DNA of 64,000 nt, taken from NCBI GenBank assembly GCA_965277055.1, contig OZ255703.1:1054001-1118000 (forward strand), in the 5' to 3' direction. This DNA is from CBDCHC01 sp965277055. Its GTDB lineage: Bacteria; Pseudomonadota; Gammaproteobacteria; PS1; Pseudothioglobaceae. Numbering within the stretch: the stretch's first letter is position 1; every line of letters begins with the position of its first letter. This document shows positions 63,901 through 64,000 of this stretch, piece by piece. Made by a program: the position numbers and the translations under genes. The notes beneath the pieces are model-generated. The model worked only from the letters and a program-made list of their open reading frames with translations, had not been told where the DNA came from and made no database searches.

Positions 63901-64000
63901 GAGCTACTGATCTAACTACGAGTGGGACACTGACAGCAGGTGGTCTAGCTGTGGCACCTAACAACCTAGATGTAGGAGTACTAGCAGAGGCAAATATTCA
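60924..64000 (+). CDS. Giant secreted repeat protein, adhesin- or tail-fibre-like (5-prime part, runs off window)
   Basis: An uninterrupted frame of at least 1025 codons starting 6 nt after the Wzz-like gene and still open at the window end. A signal peptide (FLRALLFLCSFSIFA) is followed by a segment LPPRQDAWGEPWVLV near 72-86 like the DAWG-x-P loop of pseudopilins. From about residue 240 it is rich in Thr, Asn, Ile, Gly, nearly Cys-free, and built of beta-strand repeats with blocks such as INGGTID, SGNTITTT and TTSGTLTAGG. Repeats near 63402 and 63783 are about 380 bp apart. It resembles phage tail-fibre and surface adhesin proteins; function unknown. Confidence 0.8.
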   Translation, partial: MFLRALLFLCSFSIFALEVPPDELKRLEITKENLDFINSAVTALSVQYPELTITSVEQLYDIMPEVLLYGRLPPRQDAWGEPWVLVTRGSLVEIQSTRFTEWVEQVRKEQDEILLAQIQTNNGESFITDIVTVETTDDETQVTEEGVGCNGVLFTESSVNTQCGDITIGAQVDISKAIIAPVFATHKRILDINSRVELKDIITENPILFNSDFGVDLLESTILKDLRASTVTYLDEKPIPNVFADLMNGNLIITKDNLADLVVTQQNAGTNIDLSTRIGQSTVSVIDNPVFNSVTTIADAHIAGRIYNPASSNTTAKLSIGDDILVSSNFYLPNSLNISNTSLNISPDAIYYDNDLRFNLGASVLTINAATSAMTIASPAGLHLGGQMVFNPASDTATTHNFGNVFTVDTINGRVGLNDANPAYTFSVKGRGGANSTIVTNSLSMESILNINASSPGLVLPFNNDTANPTLSTLGLYSGSGNPYENFNFGEVGSLFFDNTNALLYVKTRNFDWQQLPFEEGLIKIGGDSIDEDTIVGSNDNFGFILETNNIPAITIDRNQNTTFHGNANFDLNDVNNINNLSVSNIQANDNTNILDITLHNDNVNAFRMRDTDGVPFIMIDTSAATGNLITQGTTTFTTNLLTADIVDINGGTIDGITAGSNVPYTSLAVASLTFTGNQIDSILDNTINFTDNNLTTSGTVTTGNIDVSNNNITNVTNIDLAAITSNTDTFTISLEPNKPIALQITDGTNDYLNIDTTTTLPTLNITQRTNFAANTVVGSDFEINGGTIDNTIIGATTPVEATVTTLTATTLGGPLNVNNQVLSNVIINTGTINVQALTSTIATLGDISISGNTITTTANTLDIVPSTTIGGTLTAKTIDNNNGTLTNVGTLYTTNINPNTETLTVNLGDSTQALVIRDDIAPIITIDTDSDNIIIAPQFATTFNGLLTAQDVDINGGDIDIQSLISTVAALGNIRIVGNTITTTNNQAINFGATDLTTSGTLTAGGLAVAPNNLDVGVLAEANI

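Noticed and set aside
62800..64000. CRISPR-like or tandem DNA repeats in the giant gene
   Set aside because: The repeats are at protein level, irregular in spacing and without conserved DNA repeats or spacers.

Overview
This is a contiguous, AT-rich chromosomal segment from a proteobacterium, most likely a gammaproteobacterium. The pointers are RraA, AceK, IclR, ErpA, YqeY, MltB, RuvX, Uup, NrdR, PrlC, DUF799/DUF4810/CsgG lipoproteins and a meso-diaminopimelate-type MurE. I cannot name the genus. Most of the window is densely packed housekeeping genes, with accessory material at 16.5-20 kb, 35-50 kb and after 60 kb.

Region by region. 0-4.5 kb: the glyoxylate-bypass operon aceA-aceK with rraA as last cistron, divergent from an iclR-type regulator. 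4.5-16.5 kb: yqeY, erpA, an AddA/RecB-like helicase-nuclease, mltB, ruvX, pyrB, murE, comEC (opposite strand), a short intergenic stretch with three perfect DnaA boxes beside an AT-rich block (a candidate replication origin), a methyltransferase and a class 1B pyrD. 16.5-20 kb: a scar zone with a long imperfect palindrome, a decayed relBE toxin-antitoxin pair, and a pentapeptide-like membrane protein gene split by an IS30-family element. 20-34.6 kb: leuS, a lone PDC sensor protein, nrdR, glyA, prlC, a Sel1-like protein, small lipoprotein and membrane proteins, a HAD phosphatase, uup, a three-lipoprotein CsgG/DUF4810/DUF799 operon, and dnaK without dnaJ or grpE.

34.6-41.2 kb: a signalling block. 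A LuxR-type regulator lies beside a four-gene cluster: response regulator, hybrid histidine kinase, PilZ-like/methyltransferase protein and a second response regulator. The methyltransferase resembles PhcB, the 3-hydroxypalmitate methyl ester synthase of Ralstonia, so the block looks like a phcBSRQ-type fatty-acyl-ester quorum-sensing system.

41.5-50.4 kb: a catabolic island that I read as 2,3-dihydroxypropane-1-sulfonate (DHPS) utilisation. It has a GntR regulator, the two sulfolactate sulfo-lyase subunits (suyAB), a three-part TRAP transporter with a small extra membrane protein, a HisD-like DHPS 3-dehydrogenase (hpsN), and SDR and zinc dehydrogenases (hpsO/hpsP-like). The transporter would import DHPS, the dehydrogenases would make sulfolactate, and SuyAB would split it to pyruvate and sulfite. 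Both edges carry short sequences resembling the ends of the IS30 element at 17.9 kb, and one edge also carries a frameshifted IS5-like transposase fragment. This suggests acquisition by IS-mediated transfer.

50.5-64 kb: purL, lysS, a DUF4395 membrane protein, rluD, an FtsQ-like protein far from any division cluster, a YbgC-type thioesterase, tgt, a Wzz-like membrane protein, and the first 1025 codons of a very large secreted repeat protein that runs off the window end. I found no tRNA, rRNA or CRISPR array. All matches are by eye; no database search was run.
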